From Odontesthes bonariensis (lineage: Eukaryota > Chordata > Actinopteri > Atheriniformes > Atherinopsidae), in NCBI RefSeq assembly GCF_027942865.1, contig NC_134510.1:19833209-19897208 (forward strand): a stretch of 64,000 bases of DNA. Direction: 5' to 3'. Every line of letters starts with the position of its first letter. Position 1 is the stretch's first letter. Below, piece after piece: positions 11,594 to 24,557 of the stretch. Below the pieces are notes generated by a model, which was not told the DNA's origin, did no database searches, and worked only from the letters and a program-made list of their open reading frames with translations. Position numbers and translations under genes: made by a program.

Positions 11594-13422
11594 AATTAAA
11601 ACAAAAAACAGTTAGGCTTTAGCTGGTCATATTACGTCTCACCTGTTCTCTCTGCTCTTCACTGTCCTCCAGACTTATTTCCAAAGGTTAGCGGTTAAAT
11701 GATTTCAAGCCCATGCTGTCAATTATGAATCTAGAGAGCTGTACCTTTAGCCAACTCACTTTGCTAGTGAGTAAACAGAACTAAATTCAGTATCTGAAAA
11801 TGCTGAACTGGGTCAAATGAATAAATCCATTTTTTATCTTTTCTTGGAATTCAGTGAAAGCGTTTAAACATTCAAATCTATTCTAATATATCATGTAGAT
11901 CCTTTCAGAGAGCTAAATTATTGATGGACTCATAATTAATGGGAAGAATATCAATGACCTTGCAGGTCCGTTGGCCTTAAGTAGTTTAATACACAACTCA
12001 TTTCACTGACTGCTTAGCAGCAACATCAGAGAGCGAGAAGTTCTGAGGTTTCTCTTTTCCTCTTTCCAAACAATTGCCCCCTTACGACCCCCCACTTCCC
12101 CCATGCAAATACAACAACGAGAAAAAAAAAAAAACATTGAACCACATATAGTTTGCCCTTGTTTGCAGCTGCTATCAGTCATTGGCAGGCCGAGGCAGGA
12201 GAGACTTCATCGGTCTGATCTATAAACAAAGCTGTTCGTCCTGTGGGACAAACGCTGGCCCACATTCGAGCCTGAAAATCTGTATTCCTCAACAGCAGTT
12301 TGGGAGGATGTGTCTGTGAAAACATTTTGCCTTCCGTCCACATTTTTATTCCACCAAAGAAAAAATTGATACTTCATTGCGTTTCTCTGCAATGAAGTAT
12401 CACATAACAGGCCTGCGGTGTCACTGGGGATCTTTCCAGCTGTGGTGGTGATATTACTAATCATCATTTTCATATCTGAGCGGATCGATGTATGTGCTTA
12501 GCCTATTAGATTCAACTCAGTTTTAACAGTAGACTCATTATGATTGTTGTGTGTGTGTGTGTGTGTGCGTATTTCCTCATTAGACTTTCCAACCCTTTTC
12601 TTTTAGGCCCTCAGCTCCTCAGTTAGCTCAGTCTAATGCACTTCAAGCTGATGCACTGGGTTAATCTTGTGCACGCAGCATGGGGGGGGGGGGGGGGGAA
12701 TCTGTTGGTTCTATGTGCTTCAATAATTTGGGCTGGTCCAAACCTGATTTAAGAAAAAAAAAAAAAAAAAAAAAAACACGATGATGACTGGAAACGGCAG
12801 TTATTTTGTTGGGAATCTCCTACATACTGCTTTCAAACAACAGAGAGAAAATGGAAGAAAAATGTGAGAAAATGTTCTTAAAACCAAAATATCAACCAAT
12901 TTTCTAATTTCTTTTTTTTTTTTTCTTTCACGACATGCAGCAGAATTATAAATAATGCACCACGGACCATTGCTGTGGGACAAATACTAAGCAGCTTTAA
13001 AACAGCGTTAGAAATGGCATGTTTCTCCACCTTTTAGACCTTTCTTCGCTTGAAAGCGAAGGCATTTTCACCCGCACTTAAACGTGAAATCTGACACGTT
13101 GTTACACGCCAAAACGCAGGTGTCACCCTTATACATTACAGACATATGTTTCATCGGAAATATGTTATAAGCCACTGCTGAACTCTGTACCTGCCAAAAT
13201 GGCTGCCCGGGCCACGCCTTTACGTTACCTGTTTCAACACTCCCTTGCTCCTGACTCACATTAGGAAATGGAGGAGTCGCGTCTTGGCGGATTCGTGCTG
13301 CGCTTCAAGTAAAAAGGCGAAGTAAATGTGGCGCAAGGAGCTCACATCTCTGGACTAGAAGCTATGAAACGTCCGCTGAATTCCTTCCATTTCCCTCAGG
13401 ATCAGATTTGCAGAGCTACAGC
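11594..13422. other. Intergenic and CDCP1 upstream region
   Basis: No gene seen. The stretch holds a (GT)n run at about 12,549-12,567, a poly-G run at about 12,683-12,699 and a poly-A run at about 12,752-12,776. Sequence just before 13,423 is likely CDCP1 5' UTR. Confidence 0.5.
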
Positions 13423-16400
13423 ATGACCTCCTACATATCGGGAGCAGTTTCTCTACAGATTTTACTCCTTATTGCCGTCATCTCCCACGTATCAGGTGAG
13501 TTCGGATTATTAACCAGGTGTGCGGATGCGCTGTGAAAGACTGGCTCTGCCGTTTGAATTATCGACTCTTGATTGTTTTATCAAAATTAAAACAATAGCA
13601 GGAGGAGACGTGGAGGTCTCATAAATTTAGAAAAAGAAAAAAAAAGACTGTTGGGCTGCTTATATCCGAGCTCATCCTGTCTGCTATAAGTTGTTTGGAC
13701 CAAATGCCTTTGATTATTGTGTTTGAGTTCATTAAAGCATAACACAGCATCTGACGGGACAGTTTGTTGTTGTTGTTGTTGTTGTTGTTGTGTATGGCTG
13801 ACCTGCTTCCTGTTGTTGGTTTATCAAATCCGGCCTTCCAAAAGATTAGTGTGTCATGTGTCAGATGATAAGTTACGTCTTCTAAGATATATGTGTGTAT
13901 AGAAAATGAAAAAAGTGGAGGTTTAATCAGGATATGTGCTGATACATGGTTCTATGACTGTGTGCTCAGTACAGGCCTGCTTAGTCATAGGAATGTGTCA
14001 GAGATCACCTAAACACAGTGGTTACTAACAACGTGTCTTCGTAATGTGTTTTAGTCTCACTTGAGAAGTCTCAATAATGTTTCCCGCCCTCTGTATCGAT
14101 TCCAGGGGTTCTGAAGTTGACGGTTACTCCTGAGCGTGGCACCACCCTCATCATCAGCAGCACACAGGCCAAAGACTGCCAAGTGTGCACCGGTTCAGGA
14201 CGCTCACGGCAATGTGCCGCCTCTCTGTCGTTAAAAGACAACAAGCGTGTCCCGCTGGAGTTTGAATGCTCCAAACCTCAAGATGCATTCAGGGTGGAAA
14301 TTGTGCTAAATATAGGTAAGATGTCAGTGAACGTCTCGCTGAACTGACACAGTGATTAGCAAATCTCATAAGCCAGTATCTTATTGACAGTAGAACATAA
14401 AAAATGTATCAGCTAATAAAATAGTTGAGATGCAGCCAGAATCATATATCAGACAAGAGAGGGGGCAACATTCCTTTTCCAGAAGGTCTGGCAAATGGGC
14501 TCATCAGTTCCCAGATTTTACAGACTGTTGTTGAAATAAAATGGGATGCTACACAGTGGCAAACATGGACCTATCCCAACGTTTATGAGACAAATTCAAA
14601 GCTGAAATATTAAGATATTGGTTTATAAGACCGACTTTATTTGTTGACATGACTGAATATTTCTCTCTTCTCAGAATGCACCACAAAGTCGTGCAGTGGC
14701 CACATCATCCAGGCTGACGCCGGTTCCCAGCCTTTGCAGGATTTCCCCCGCAGGTTCACCTGGAATATAAAAGCCGCTGCTTCGAAAGCGTTCAAGTTAG
14801 ACTTCACTGAGACGGGGCTGAGACAGATCAAATCGTCTGAAAGATGTCCAGACAAACACACTTACAGTCTCCGGGCCTCCCAGACTACGGGGAACATTGT
14901 TGTCGGGAAATACTGCAGAGGGGGTACTATCCGTAGTGCTCAAATCCTGAATCAGGGCGGCCTTTCTTTGGACGTCCCGGCTGGCCAGAAGTTGCAACAT
15001 GGCCAGTTTGATGTGTCTGTGGGGGAGGACATCAAGTGTAAGTTAGTTTTATTGTTCCTCTCGAAATGAGTCTTTTGACTCTTGTTTAATTTATCCTTTC
15101 CTTTCCTAGCTCTTGCCAGAATTTCACTGACATTACCAGGAGGTAACCCCTCATCCTCAGAGCTGCTCTCACCAAACTACCCAGACAGTTTTCCTGATGA
15201 CGACGTGATGGAGTGGTACTTTCAGGTCCCGGACAAATTTAAGGCAGACGTCCGGTTTCTGAACGTCACACAGCCGCAGTGTTTGAAGAAGGAGACAGCA
15301 GTGGAGTACCACAGCAAAGAGAGAGGAGCGTTGGTTCAGAGTCTGGACAATCCCCAACCAAAGCAGGTTCAGGGGAGCTTTTTACTAACACTGAGGAACT
15401 GTGAGATGGACAGAAGACGTGCTCATTCTCCAGGACTCTCCTTGAACTTCGAGGTGTCCGCCTCAAGAACAAGCTCACCAGGTTTGTACATCACCCGCGC
15501 CTGGTCACACATTTAGTCTTGCAACTCTTGCCGTAGACCCAATCCTTTAAAGAGGCAGTCGGTTAGTCCAAGAAGCAGAAAATCATTGTAAGCCACAAAC
15601 AGGAGTTTAAAGATGGTTCATGAGAAACTTCTGTAAACTTCTGTACTGAAGATGGCACAAAGCTTCTCATTTATCAGCTCTATTTAAGCACCTTTTAGCA
15701 GTTTGTTTTTCTTTTGCTTTTTTGTTCATTTTCTCTGTGACATGCAAAAACTTCAGTCTAGAAGATATTTTCATTTTTAAGACAGTGTTTTAAAACTAAA
15801 ATGTTGTCTGTCTTTAACAAGCTCTTTAGTCTGTAATTTGTTATACGTGTCGAATTTGACCTTTGGACATCAAAGCTGTTTTCTTTTTCCACTGGAAAAA
15901 GCTTCATGTGGTAAAGGTGTGACGTACCAGGCAAGGACACCTAATGACTGATAAGACTTAGTCATGGATCAAACATGGGCGACTGTTTCTGCCACTTCCG
16001 ATGGAAATGCAATCATGCAGACTGAATTGACGTGAACACTTTTCAAACGTTTCTGTTTTGTGGCGTCTGAAAATGCCACAGTAGTGTTAATGCTAGTTTA
16101 AACCATAGCAAATGTTATGCATCTGAGAGTTGTGCGAATGCTCTGAAAAAGATGGACGCGGTTGACTTGGGAACAAAGTGGAGAGCTGGTGGAAACCAAA
16201 GCGGAGCCCAAAAAAGAGAGAGTGAAGAGCAACTCTAAGGGTATGAGGAACAGTTTAGTCTGTTAGAAAGTAAAGCTACAAAAGTTTTCTGCTGTTCACC
16301 AAGAAAAATGAATGTTATCACATGTTCCAGCAGGCATGTGTGTAAATAATTGCCCCCCCCCCACACACACACACACACACACCCACACACACACATTTTC

Positions 16401-19400
16401 TTAACAGTTACAACCAGGTTGCAGTTTCATCACTCAGGGGTGTGACAGAATGTTCCTCGTCTTTTCGCAGTATACATGAGTATGAGTGACGTGGGGAGTG
16501 GGCCTGAAGAGCTCAGGGGAGCTCTCATCTCAGTAAAGACAGCATTGGCACATTACCAGGAAGCACTTCCTGCAGTAATCGAGGAATGCCCTCACATTTG
16601 CCTTAGTGTGTGTGTGTGTGTGTGTGTGTGTACGCCTGTAAGATAAACAGAGACACAGAATAAAGAGCTCTTATCTTATTGGACTGTTTTCTCCTCAGTG
16701 TTGTGTAATGTGGATCTCAGCAAGACAGAGGGCCTTTCACTGCACGTCGATAATGTGAGACCGGACTCCGACTGCGAGATGAAAATGAACTCGGAGACGA
16801 TGGAGCACGTCACAGTCGTGTCAAAGGGCGAGCTGTCTTTTCAGGACTGCTTTCCTGGTGATGTACAGGTCACAGCCACGATGGTTATAGGTAAATGCTG
16901 ATTTGAGGGTTTACCTGGGAGGCCATAGATCTGGAAAAATGAGGCTTTGACGGTCATTATAATTCTCATTTAAATTTTAAAAGAGCTAGTGATTAAGATA
17001 GAAATGCTTAAGATGGAAATTAGACTCTTTATGGTTTGTGTTGACGTTTGACCTCTCAGCCAAAAAAAAAAAACTGAATAAAAATAACTTCCGAGAGCTT
17101 AAATACTGGTAACTACCCACCAGTGAGCTACAATTCAGGAAGCCTCGCAGATTACAGATGAGACGTCCTCAAGAACGCAAGAGAAAGTGCTCAGCTGCTT
17201 TCTGCTTAAGCTACTCGGTCTGTAGAGTTCCACTGACGCAGAATCTGTAATCGTTGCACATTTGAATCTTAATGTAGCTGGATTCATTGTACTTGTTTGA
17301 AGAAAAACAAAATGGGTCTCATCCTTGCATCCCTCTTGATCCACATCAGAGTGCAGTCATCTGAAAGACTGTCCAAAGACTCCAGTGGAACTGTTGGTGC
17401 CTCTGCTGCCGCCCTGTCTCCCCGCCCCTCTGAGCCGCGTCACCTGGACACTCCGTCCTGCCGAGGATGGGACCGTAAAGCTCGTCTCTCCCACTGGGCC
17501 CCTGAAACAAGCCCTCCCTGGACAGCCTTGCAATGACAGCATCCTTATTAAAATGGATGAGGAACATGGCCCTACCATTGGACTCTTTTGCCCTAAGGGA
17601 GCCATACAAAACGTCCTCGTCCACAACAACATGTCTGTCACATGGCGGTCCAGCATGGGGCGAGAAGCACTGAGAACGTATTTCAAGCACGTGTTGACGG
17701 CAACTTTTGAAACGGAGATACGAGGTAAGAAGCAGATTCTACTGGATGATGACATAAATGAATAAATTATTGTTCTATTGTAATGGACTAATGCTATTTC
17801 TATTCTTGGCTTTTAGAAAGATATATATTCACAGTATCTCCATCGAGAGACACCCCTGTCCTTGTGGCCACCCCGGGTTGGCCGGTTGGCATGAAGTCGC
17901 TCTCCACCGTCTCCTGGATGGTCTCAGTTCCCCCGAAGATGGAAGCACACCTGATGTTCGCCAACCTCAGCCAGCCCAAGTGCAACAACGGCCACACCAA
18001 CATCAGGGTGCAGAGAGTCGGCAGCCCTGAGGAAGACTACAGCCGCCGGGAAGATGAGGAGGCAGAGAGTGAGCTCACCGTCTCCGAGAGCTTCTACCTC
18101 AACATGTCCAACTGTGTGCCTGAAAAGGGAGACTTCGGTGTGATCATTAAGATCACCCTGCAGGAGAGGACGAGTAAGAAGGCATTTGGCTGTATTATTA
18201 CTAGTTTCACATTATCTTTCAGATCAAACTTGTAAACATCAAAAATGGGATTTGTGGATTTCTCTCATTCAGACGTTCTCCTGATGATCATCCTGAGTGT
18301 GGTGGCTGCTCTGCTGGTTATCTTTGCCATAGTGCTGGTCGTGGTCTGCATGGTGATTAGGTGAGTTACACTGCTGCTTTTTTGTAAGTGCATACATGGA
18401 CCACTGTGTGGTCTAAAGCCTATGTTTGAAGCGGCTGTTAACTTAAAGGGATAGCTCGCCTCTTTTGACATGAAGCTGTATGACATCCCATATTAGCAAT
18501 ATCATTTATGACCATTGACTTACCCTCCGCTGCGTCCTGTGAGCCAGTGTTAATTTCGTCAACCAGGACGATGACGAAAATATTTCGTCAACGCCCCTTT
18601 TTCCCGTGACGATGACGCACAAAATTGCTTCCAGAAAATAAAAATATGACGAGAATAAAAAATTATTTTCGTTAACGAGACTAAGACGAGACTAAATTTA
18701 CAAGCCATGGACGAGTGGACATTAAAAAATGTAATTGTTTATAATTAATTTGTAATTGTTAATATAAGTGTTTCTTGAACTTCATAGAAGATTACGCGCT
18801 GTTGCCCTGTTTGTCCCTGCACGGCGCCTGTCCCACAGAACATTAGTTGGCTAACTAGCTCTTACAGCGTCACGCTGAGGGTGTTATTTCTCGCCCATAT
18901 CAAAACAATTGGAGAGAGATGCTTTTACGCACAGAAGCTTTTGGAAACATTGGTCATGACTGATCATTATATTGAATTGGTTATTTTCCGACAAGCGTGG
19001 TGAACGTCAGACCTCACAATCGCTTGGCGCCATTTCTCTCTACCTTCGTATTACTACGGGATGTGTAAACTGTGCAGAGCGAAGTGCAGACCGAGCAGTA
19101 AACACCGTAACAGGTGTGGCTATCGTCAGGTGGCAGCACGCATTGATATGAAGGGAGGCAAAAATATCGCCAAGCGATTGTGAGGTCTGACTTTTTCTGG
19201 CTAACAATTTTGTGATGCAAATGTATTACTCTTTTGAACGCATATTGTTCTGAGAAGCAAGACGTTTTATTTTTGTGGCCTCAGCCAACTAGCCGGACTA
19301 CCTTCGTCAACGCCAAAACTCGGCTGGAACTCTGCTCACAGTACGCAGCAGGGGGTAAGTCAATGGTCATAAATGATATTGCTAATATGGGATGTCATAC

Positions 19401-21405
19401 AGCTTCATGTCAAAAGAGGCGAACTATCCCTTTAAATCAAGTAAGAAATGTTGCAAGGCGCCTGGACTCGAGTGAGAGGATCATTTTGATTAATGTGCTC
19501 GTGCTACACAAGTGATCTCATCTCACTGATCGTTATCAAGCAGGTACAACTGTCAAGCAAACAAGTCTCTCTCTTGTCAATAAGTGTGTGACTCAGTTTG
19601 TTTTGCTCAACTTGTTGTAGAAGAGAACTGGCGGTTTCTCTCCACAGCTCCTCCCTCTCTGTCATGATGTCGCTTACTGGAAATATTGCGGGCGGGGATC
19701 TTCTCCCACTAATGAGGAACCACATTGTTTTGCTCGGGTTTCCTGAACGGACCGGGGAAAAAAAATCAAACCGTGCTATGTTTGTTCTCTTCCTTTCCCG
19801 AGTTCTGCCCTGTCGCGTCCTCTGACCCCGTCTCTTGTGCTCTTAGAGACTTTAGCTTCACACTCACCAACTCCTCCGCTGGCAAACGTTCTAGATTATC
19901 AGGCAAGCTAGAAATCGGGTTGGAGACTGGGACGTATCTGTGGGCATCTCAAATCACGCCTTTTGAAGTGTTCTCATAGAGCAATTGATGATTGCCGATC
20001 AAGCTCATATTTGTCTCAGATCTGCGACGTGATAATCAGGCATAAAATTTCCTAGTGGGAATGTAGCATTGATTAAATGTCTGTGATAAGTTTGGTCAAA
20101 ACACCACAGAGACACAATGCAACACTGTCAGTCCATCCCTCTTTTGTTTTGTTTACGTTTTTATGGGCTAAAACGATGAAATATTACAAATAACGGCAAC
20201 TTTGAACCAAAAATCAAACAAAATACCAACAAGAAGTCCGATTTCTGGGTCGATCAGCAGGTGCAGTTTAAAGCAAATAGCTGACCATCCTCGGCACTTT
20301 CATAATGGATCGTGAAAGCAGCATGATTTGAGGTTGCAATCACTTAAGACACCCAAATAGATGCTTTCAGCCACCAAAAAGGGGAGCCTTTTTCACATTA
20401 TGTCCTCTTTATAGCACTGGTTCTATCAGAGCTGGGCTGTACTTTTCCATTGAAAGAGAAGAAAACATTAACACCAAAGGCTTTTCTTTACTGTCAAGTA
20501 GATTTTTCAAAAGCTTCCACAGAGGAAAAAAATCAGGGCAACAAGCCACAAAACAACCGCAAACAGACAAAAATAGACAAAGATAAGGATTTAGATAAAA
20601 TCAAACTAAAAAGCGCCTCAATCTGATTCAGAACCACTACTAAGAGACCGAAAGGGATTTAAAGACCTTTAGTTGACCATAAAGAACTACCAATAAAATG
20701 AGACAGAAAAAGAGATGCAAACGAGCAAAAGGAAATGTAGAAAAGTAGAAAAGTCTAGAAAAGTCTAGAAACGAACAGAAATTAACATAAAAACCCCACA
20801 GTGGGTCAAAATGACCACAGACTCCAGCAAAAGTCACATAGAGACTCCATATCATTTGTTGTCTTGACTCTGTAAAAGGATGCTGGTTGGTTCGTATTTC
20901 ATGTAGAAGTAATATTGTATGCAACCTTAAAACTCCCTTCTTTTCATCTTCTCTGCCAAACAGGAAGAAGAAGAAGCAGCTCAGTCATGAAGTGTCCATC
21001 TACAATCCAGCTGGCACCAACTTCCTGCCCGGACAAAACGGATTCCCAAAAACCCGCGAAGACAACGAGTCTCATGTGTACGACACCATTGAGGACACGC
21101 TGGTCTACACTCACCTGCTGAAAAAAGGGGCAGAGATTGGCATCAACGGAGAGTTGGACACATACCAGTCCTTCGCAGGGCACACCGACTCACAAAAGCC
21201 TCTGGCCTCTAAAGACAGCAGCGTTAATGACAAGGAGGCTCATCAGCCGTATCGGTTCTCCTCTCAGGGTCCTCCACTTCCCAACAGGCCTCTGAGCCAC
21301 AACCAGCCCATGGTGAGCAACGAGATTTACCAAACGGAGAACCAAAGCGAGGAGGAGAGCTTTCCGAAGCTGGGCCCGCGGCTCGAGCCAGAGGGAGGGA
21401 ACTGA
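13423..21405 (+). CDS. cdcp1: CUB domain-containing protein 1, type I membrane Src-family substrate
   Basis: Nine coding exons join in phase to 823 aa (human is 836): 13423-13495, 14106-14315, 14675-15037, 15110-15481, 16699-16890, 17350-17724, 17817-18173, 18273-18360, 20964-21405. Exon 1 is the signal peptide (QILLLIAVISHVSG). Exons 2-7 encode the ectodomain, and all their introns are phase 1, the usual pattern for extracellular modules. CUB-like segments are visible, such as LLSPNYPDSFPDDDVMEWYF in exon 4. Exon 8 is the membrane helix (about residues 649-676). Exon 9 is the tail with a basic KKKK stop-transfer and conserved tyrosines: SHVYDTIEDTLVYTHLL (Tyr716, Tyr725) and LDTYQSF (Tyr744). 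These align with human Tyr734, 743 and 762, which Src kinases phosphorylate to recruit PKC-delta. Neighbours TMEM158 and CLEC3B match human 3p21.31. Confidence 0.93.
14444..14632 (+). mobile_element. Tc1/mariner 3' fragment in CDCP1 intron 2
   Basis: Contains ATATCAGACAAGAGAGG, then TTCCCAGATTTTACAGACTG, then GATGCTACACAGTGGCAAAC and ATATTGGTTTATAAGA. These are the C-terminal and 3' flank landmarks of the Tc1-like family seen at 2,322. Only the last fifth of the element is present. Confidence 0.75.
16353..16632. repeat. (CA)n and (GT)n microsatellites in CDCP1 intron 4
   Basis: A (CA)n run at about 16,361-16,394, preceded by poly-C, and a (GT)n run at about 16,605-16,631 lie 210 bases apart in the same intron. 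The two are complementary and could pair in the pre-mRNA. Confidence 0.85.
18443..19435. mobile_element. TTAA-flanked non-autonomous DNA transposon with ~100 bp inverted repeats
   Basis: The element (18,447-19,431) is flanked by TTAA at both ends (18,443-18,446 and 19,432-19,435). It starts AGGGATAGCTCGCCTCTTTT, and the right end is its inverted copy. The terminal inverted repeats run for about 100 bp with roughly four mismatches, so the insertion looks young. A TTAA duplication is typical of piggyBac-type transposition. No transposase is present. Inside, a hAT-like end (CAGTGTTAATTTCGTCAACC) begins at about 18,546, and a foldback lies at 19,007-19,190. It sits in CDCP1 intron 8. Confidence 0.85.
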
Positions 21406-21526
21406 ACAGATGATTGGATTCAGCTTTTTTTGATTTTCCTCTTGACGCACTTAAACTTTTGTGATTTTCATTCCCTGGCATCTGTGTGATTGCTTGCTGT
21501 TCTGCCTCGCAAGGAACCTTTTTCTT

Positions 21527-21593
<67 letters not shown>

Positions 21594-22871
21594 CTTTTGA
21601 GTGGAGCTTTTGTAAGGAAACCAAATAGGCACACAAAATAGCCGCGTTGTAACCCGCCTGCGATTGTTACTGAGCTGTATCCTGGATGAAGGCGCTTTTT
21701 TCTTTAAAGAGAGCTTCAGTTTTGGCAACAAACAAAAACTATTTCTTCAGAACCTTTTATTCTTCAGAACATGATGGTCTGGTGCTGCGGTGGATTGTAA
21801 CAGCAAAATGTTTTTTTGTCAGCCGTCTCTCTTTTGTTTGCCACTGCTTTTGCTCCGGCCGCCCTCCAGACACACCATGAATTTGCCAGGTCATCGCACT
21901 CCTGCTAGTTCTATTTAGTTTCTTCAAATTGTTTTCTGGCATATTTTGTTACAAGAGAAAAGTAGAAACAGAATCTGCCACTAGGTGAGGGAGCTGCTTC
22001 TCTTTTCAAGCACATGCTTTTGTGTTTTCCCTCTACGTCTATTGATCAATGAGACTCCTTTGTCAGAAGCTATATTAGGATATTTGTTATGAGAGTGAAA
22101 GTGCTTCTCCTGCGTGACGACGAAAAGGAACAGAGATCCATGGATGCACTCAACTGCTCTCTGTGAGCAAAGTTACATCTAACGATAAATGTAGTTATCT
22201 TTGTTAGAAAGGAGACTGAAGGCTATAATTTCAAGCAAATGTGGGAAGTGTTCATCCCCTTTTAATGTGTTGTGGAGAGCCAAGTCCCTGATTCTATGTG
22301 GAGCCCAAACAAGATGTAAATCCAAGTCTCTCCCACGTTGCAGTCAGCTTCTTGTTTTTAACTTTGCACTGTAAAATGCTTCTGAGATGAACACTTGGCG
22401 AAAGAGAAATGACTCATACTGGGTGTCATGATGACATCAGGCTGACCGAGATGACTCCAGGAAATTATTCGGCCTTGTTTGATTAGTAATGGCTCACAGG
22501 GATTTGCAAATCTTGTATTTTATGTAGCTTTTTCATAGTTCATTGAAAGAGTAGCAGAGGGTGGCAAAGTTCCTACATACTCAAAACCAAGGACACAAAG
22601 AGTCCTTTGGATCGTTGTAACTCTTTGAATGTTCGGGCTGTGAAGCATGTCCATAAAAGCTCACAGTTAATCTCCATGGAGACGTTCAGACTTGTTTATT
22701 TGACGTGTGATTAAAAATGTGCCAACGCAGAGTCTGAATATTCCTGATGAAATTGTGTATGTGGGTTGAGAAGACAATAAGTGACTGTGCTTACTGAGTG
22801 GGGAGTGTCCCACACCGATGTTTCCAGGGAGGAAACTAAAAGTAAAGCCTTTGAAAATGTCAAATAATAAA
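21406..22871 (+). other. CDCP1 3' UTR with long (CT)n
   Basis: Downstream of the CDCP1 stop there is no further coding pattern. A near-perfect (CT)n tract runs from about 21,531 to 21,587, giving long artificial Arg-Glu or Ser-Leu frames. A candidate AATAAA lies at 22,866-22,871. Confidence 0.55.
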
Positions 22872-23652
22872 ACTGCAACTTTGTACAGTATTTGCTACGC
22901 TCTACTTTCACTGCACCGTTTGGTCTTGATTTACATTTCAGCTCTACTAAATACGTACGTCATATTCTAATCATAGTGGGCAATGGCCTCGGGTCCCTGA
23001 GGGCCAAAGTAAATTGTTTGTATTGATAGCTTTATTGTAAAAAATAAAAAATGATAAAAAGGATTTCTGCTCTTATGGTCCACATATGACAAAGAAACTG
23101 GCACAAAATGAGCCCAACAGGACATTTTCTCCACATCAGTTGAGTCATAAATGAAGAAAAAAACATTTTCTTGTTTCTGCAAAGCTTTAGGAAAAAACCG
23201 AGTGAGTCCATCTACTTTGGAAACATGAAACATTTCATCCAGTGGGTGAGTCTTATAATGAAATAAACTTTTCAACTCCGTCAGCCCCATAAAAAAACAG
23301 ACGGCAAACATAAACCAAGATTTACTTTCAGCTGGAACAGTTCTTATATAATCATTTATTTCCCGCTGCAGATGATTCCCATTATATTTGAGCAAAAGGA
23401 AAATGAGAGAGATGCATATGAGACACGTGTTTATTAACAGCACATATTGAAATAAAAGCAGCGCAACGTTATGCAGAAGATGATATGTAGAATGCTGAGA
23501 AATATGCAAAATATTGGTTAATTGAAATATAAAAGATCATGTTCCAGTGAGATTGAGGAGAGATGCTGCACATTGTTTTATAAGTACCTGATTACAGGCG
23601 TTTAAAGGCTCATATCTGCGCAGTAAAGATTTAACAAGCAACAGCACAGCTC

Positions 23653-24557
23653 TCAGACGATGCTGAACTCGCACACCGAGGCCTTTTCGGCTCTGCAGCT
23701 CTCATCAAACCACTTCCCGTTGGCTGTGGTGGAGAGGATGGCGCAGTTCTGGCTGTGGCCCCCATCCGGCTGCAGGGTAATCTCTGTCTCCCAGTTCTTG
23801 AAGCGCACGCTGGAGCCCGACTGGTCCACCCAGTGGCTGTCGGTCACCATGTCGTTGATGCCCAGCCAGATGTGCTCCTCTGGTCCGATGCTCTGGCGCA
23901 CGTAGTTGTAGAGCTGGTCGTTCTCATTTCCTGTCAGAGGGGTGCTCAGGCTGCCTCCTTTGGCGATGCAATCATCGCTGGCTGCGTGGAAGCTTTTCTT
24001 CACTGGATCAGCCAGGAAACACTTTCCAAGGATCTTAGTGCCTTTCAGACAAACTGAGGGGGCAAAATGAACAGCGAGTGGTTTAGTTGTCTGCTTTTGC
24101 ACCATCACTTCATCTCTGGAGACCTGTTGATTAAAACGTGACATACAGCCTGCGACCCAACACATACAAGTGCGGTGCAGCCATGGAACGGCATTTCCAA
24201 AATTGTTTGATATTTATGAAACAACAGCTGGAAGCAAACCTGTCTGTAAAGCCTGCTGCTCTTTCAACAAGTTCAGCTCCTGAACTATGTCATTAATCTG
24301 TTTCTGGAGCTCCTCAATAGCTGCAGTTGTTGCAGAATCTGTAACAAAAGAGCAGCATTTGTTCACTTTGCATTACTTTAGATGTATGACAGTTAAGCTT
24401 TTATCATATAGGCCTTCAGGATGTTTTCATCTCCATTCTGACCTCAACATCAAGTCTTACCTTTCTTGTTATTTCTTTTATTGGAGGTGGTCTGCTGGAG
24501 TGAGCAGCGCAACAGCAGGAGAAGGCCAAATACCATCCAAAACCCTCTAACATCCAT
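23653..24557 (-). CDS. clec3b: C-type lectin domain family 3 member B (tetranectin)
   Basis: Three coding exons on the minus strand, 24461-24557, 24240-24338 and 23653-24053, join in phase 1 to 198 aa (human 202). Exon 1 is the signal peptide and a Lys-rich tail (FGLLLLLRCSLQQ, then NKRNNKK); in tetranectin this N-terminus binds heparin. Exon 2 is the trimerising coiled coil (IEELQKQINDIVQELNLL, KEQQALQT). Exon 3 is the C-type lectin fold from VCLKGTK to CEFSIV, with six cysteines and the landmarks NDQLYNYVRQSIG, IWLGINDM, FKNWETEITLQPDGG and NGKWFDESC. Tetranectin is a secreted trimer that binds plasminogen kringle 4. A five-codon upstream ORF (24,547-24,564) overlaps the chosen start. An AATAAA on this strand at 23,031-23,036 would end the transcript. 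The gene is convergent with CDCP1. Confidence 0.95.

Noticed and set aside
13717-13902. Poly-Cys ORF in CDCP1 intron 1
   Set aside because: Produced by a short (TTG)n/(TGT)n microsatellite at about 13,767-13,790.
21451-21636. Arg-Glu repeat ORFs near CDCP1
   Set aside because: Translation of the (CT)n microsatellite at about 21,531-21,587.
22967-23509. 180-codon minus-strand ORF downstream of CLEC3B
   Set aside because: It lies in the CLEC3B 3' UTR and contains its AATAAA signal (23,031-23,036). The sequence is AT-rich, Phe/His-rich and matches no family I know. A chance frame is likelier.
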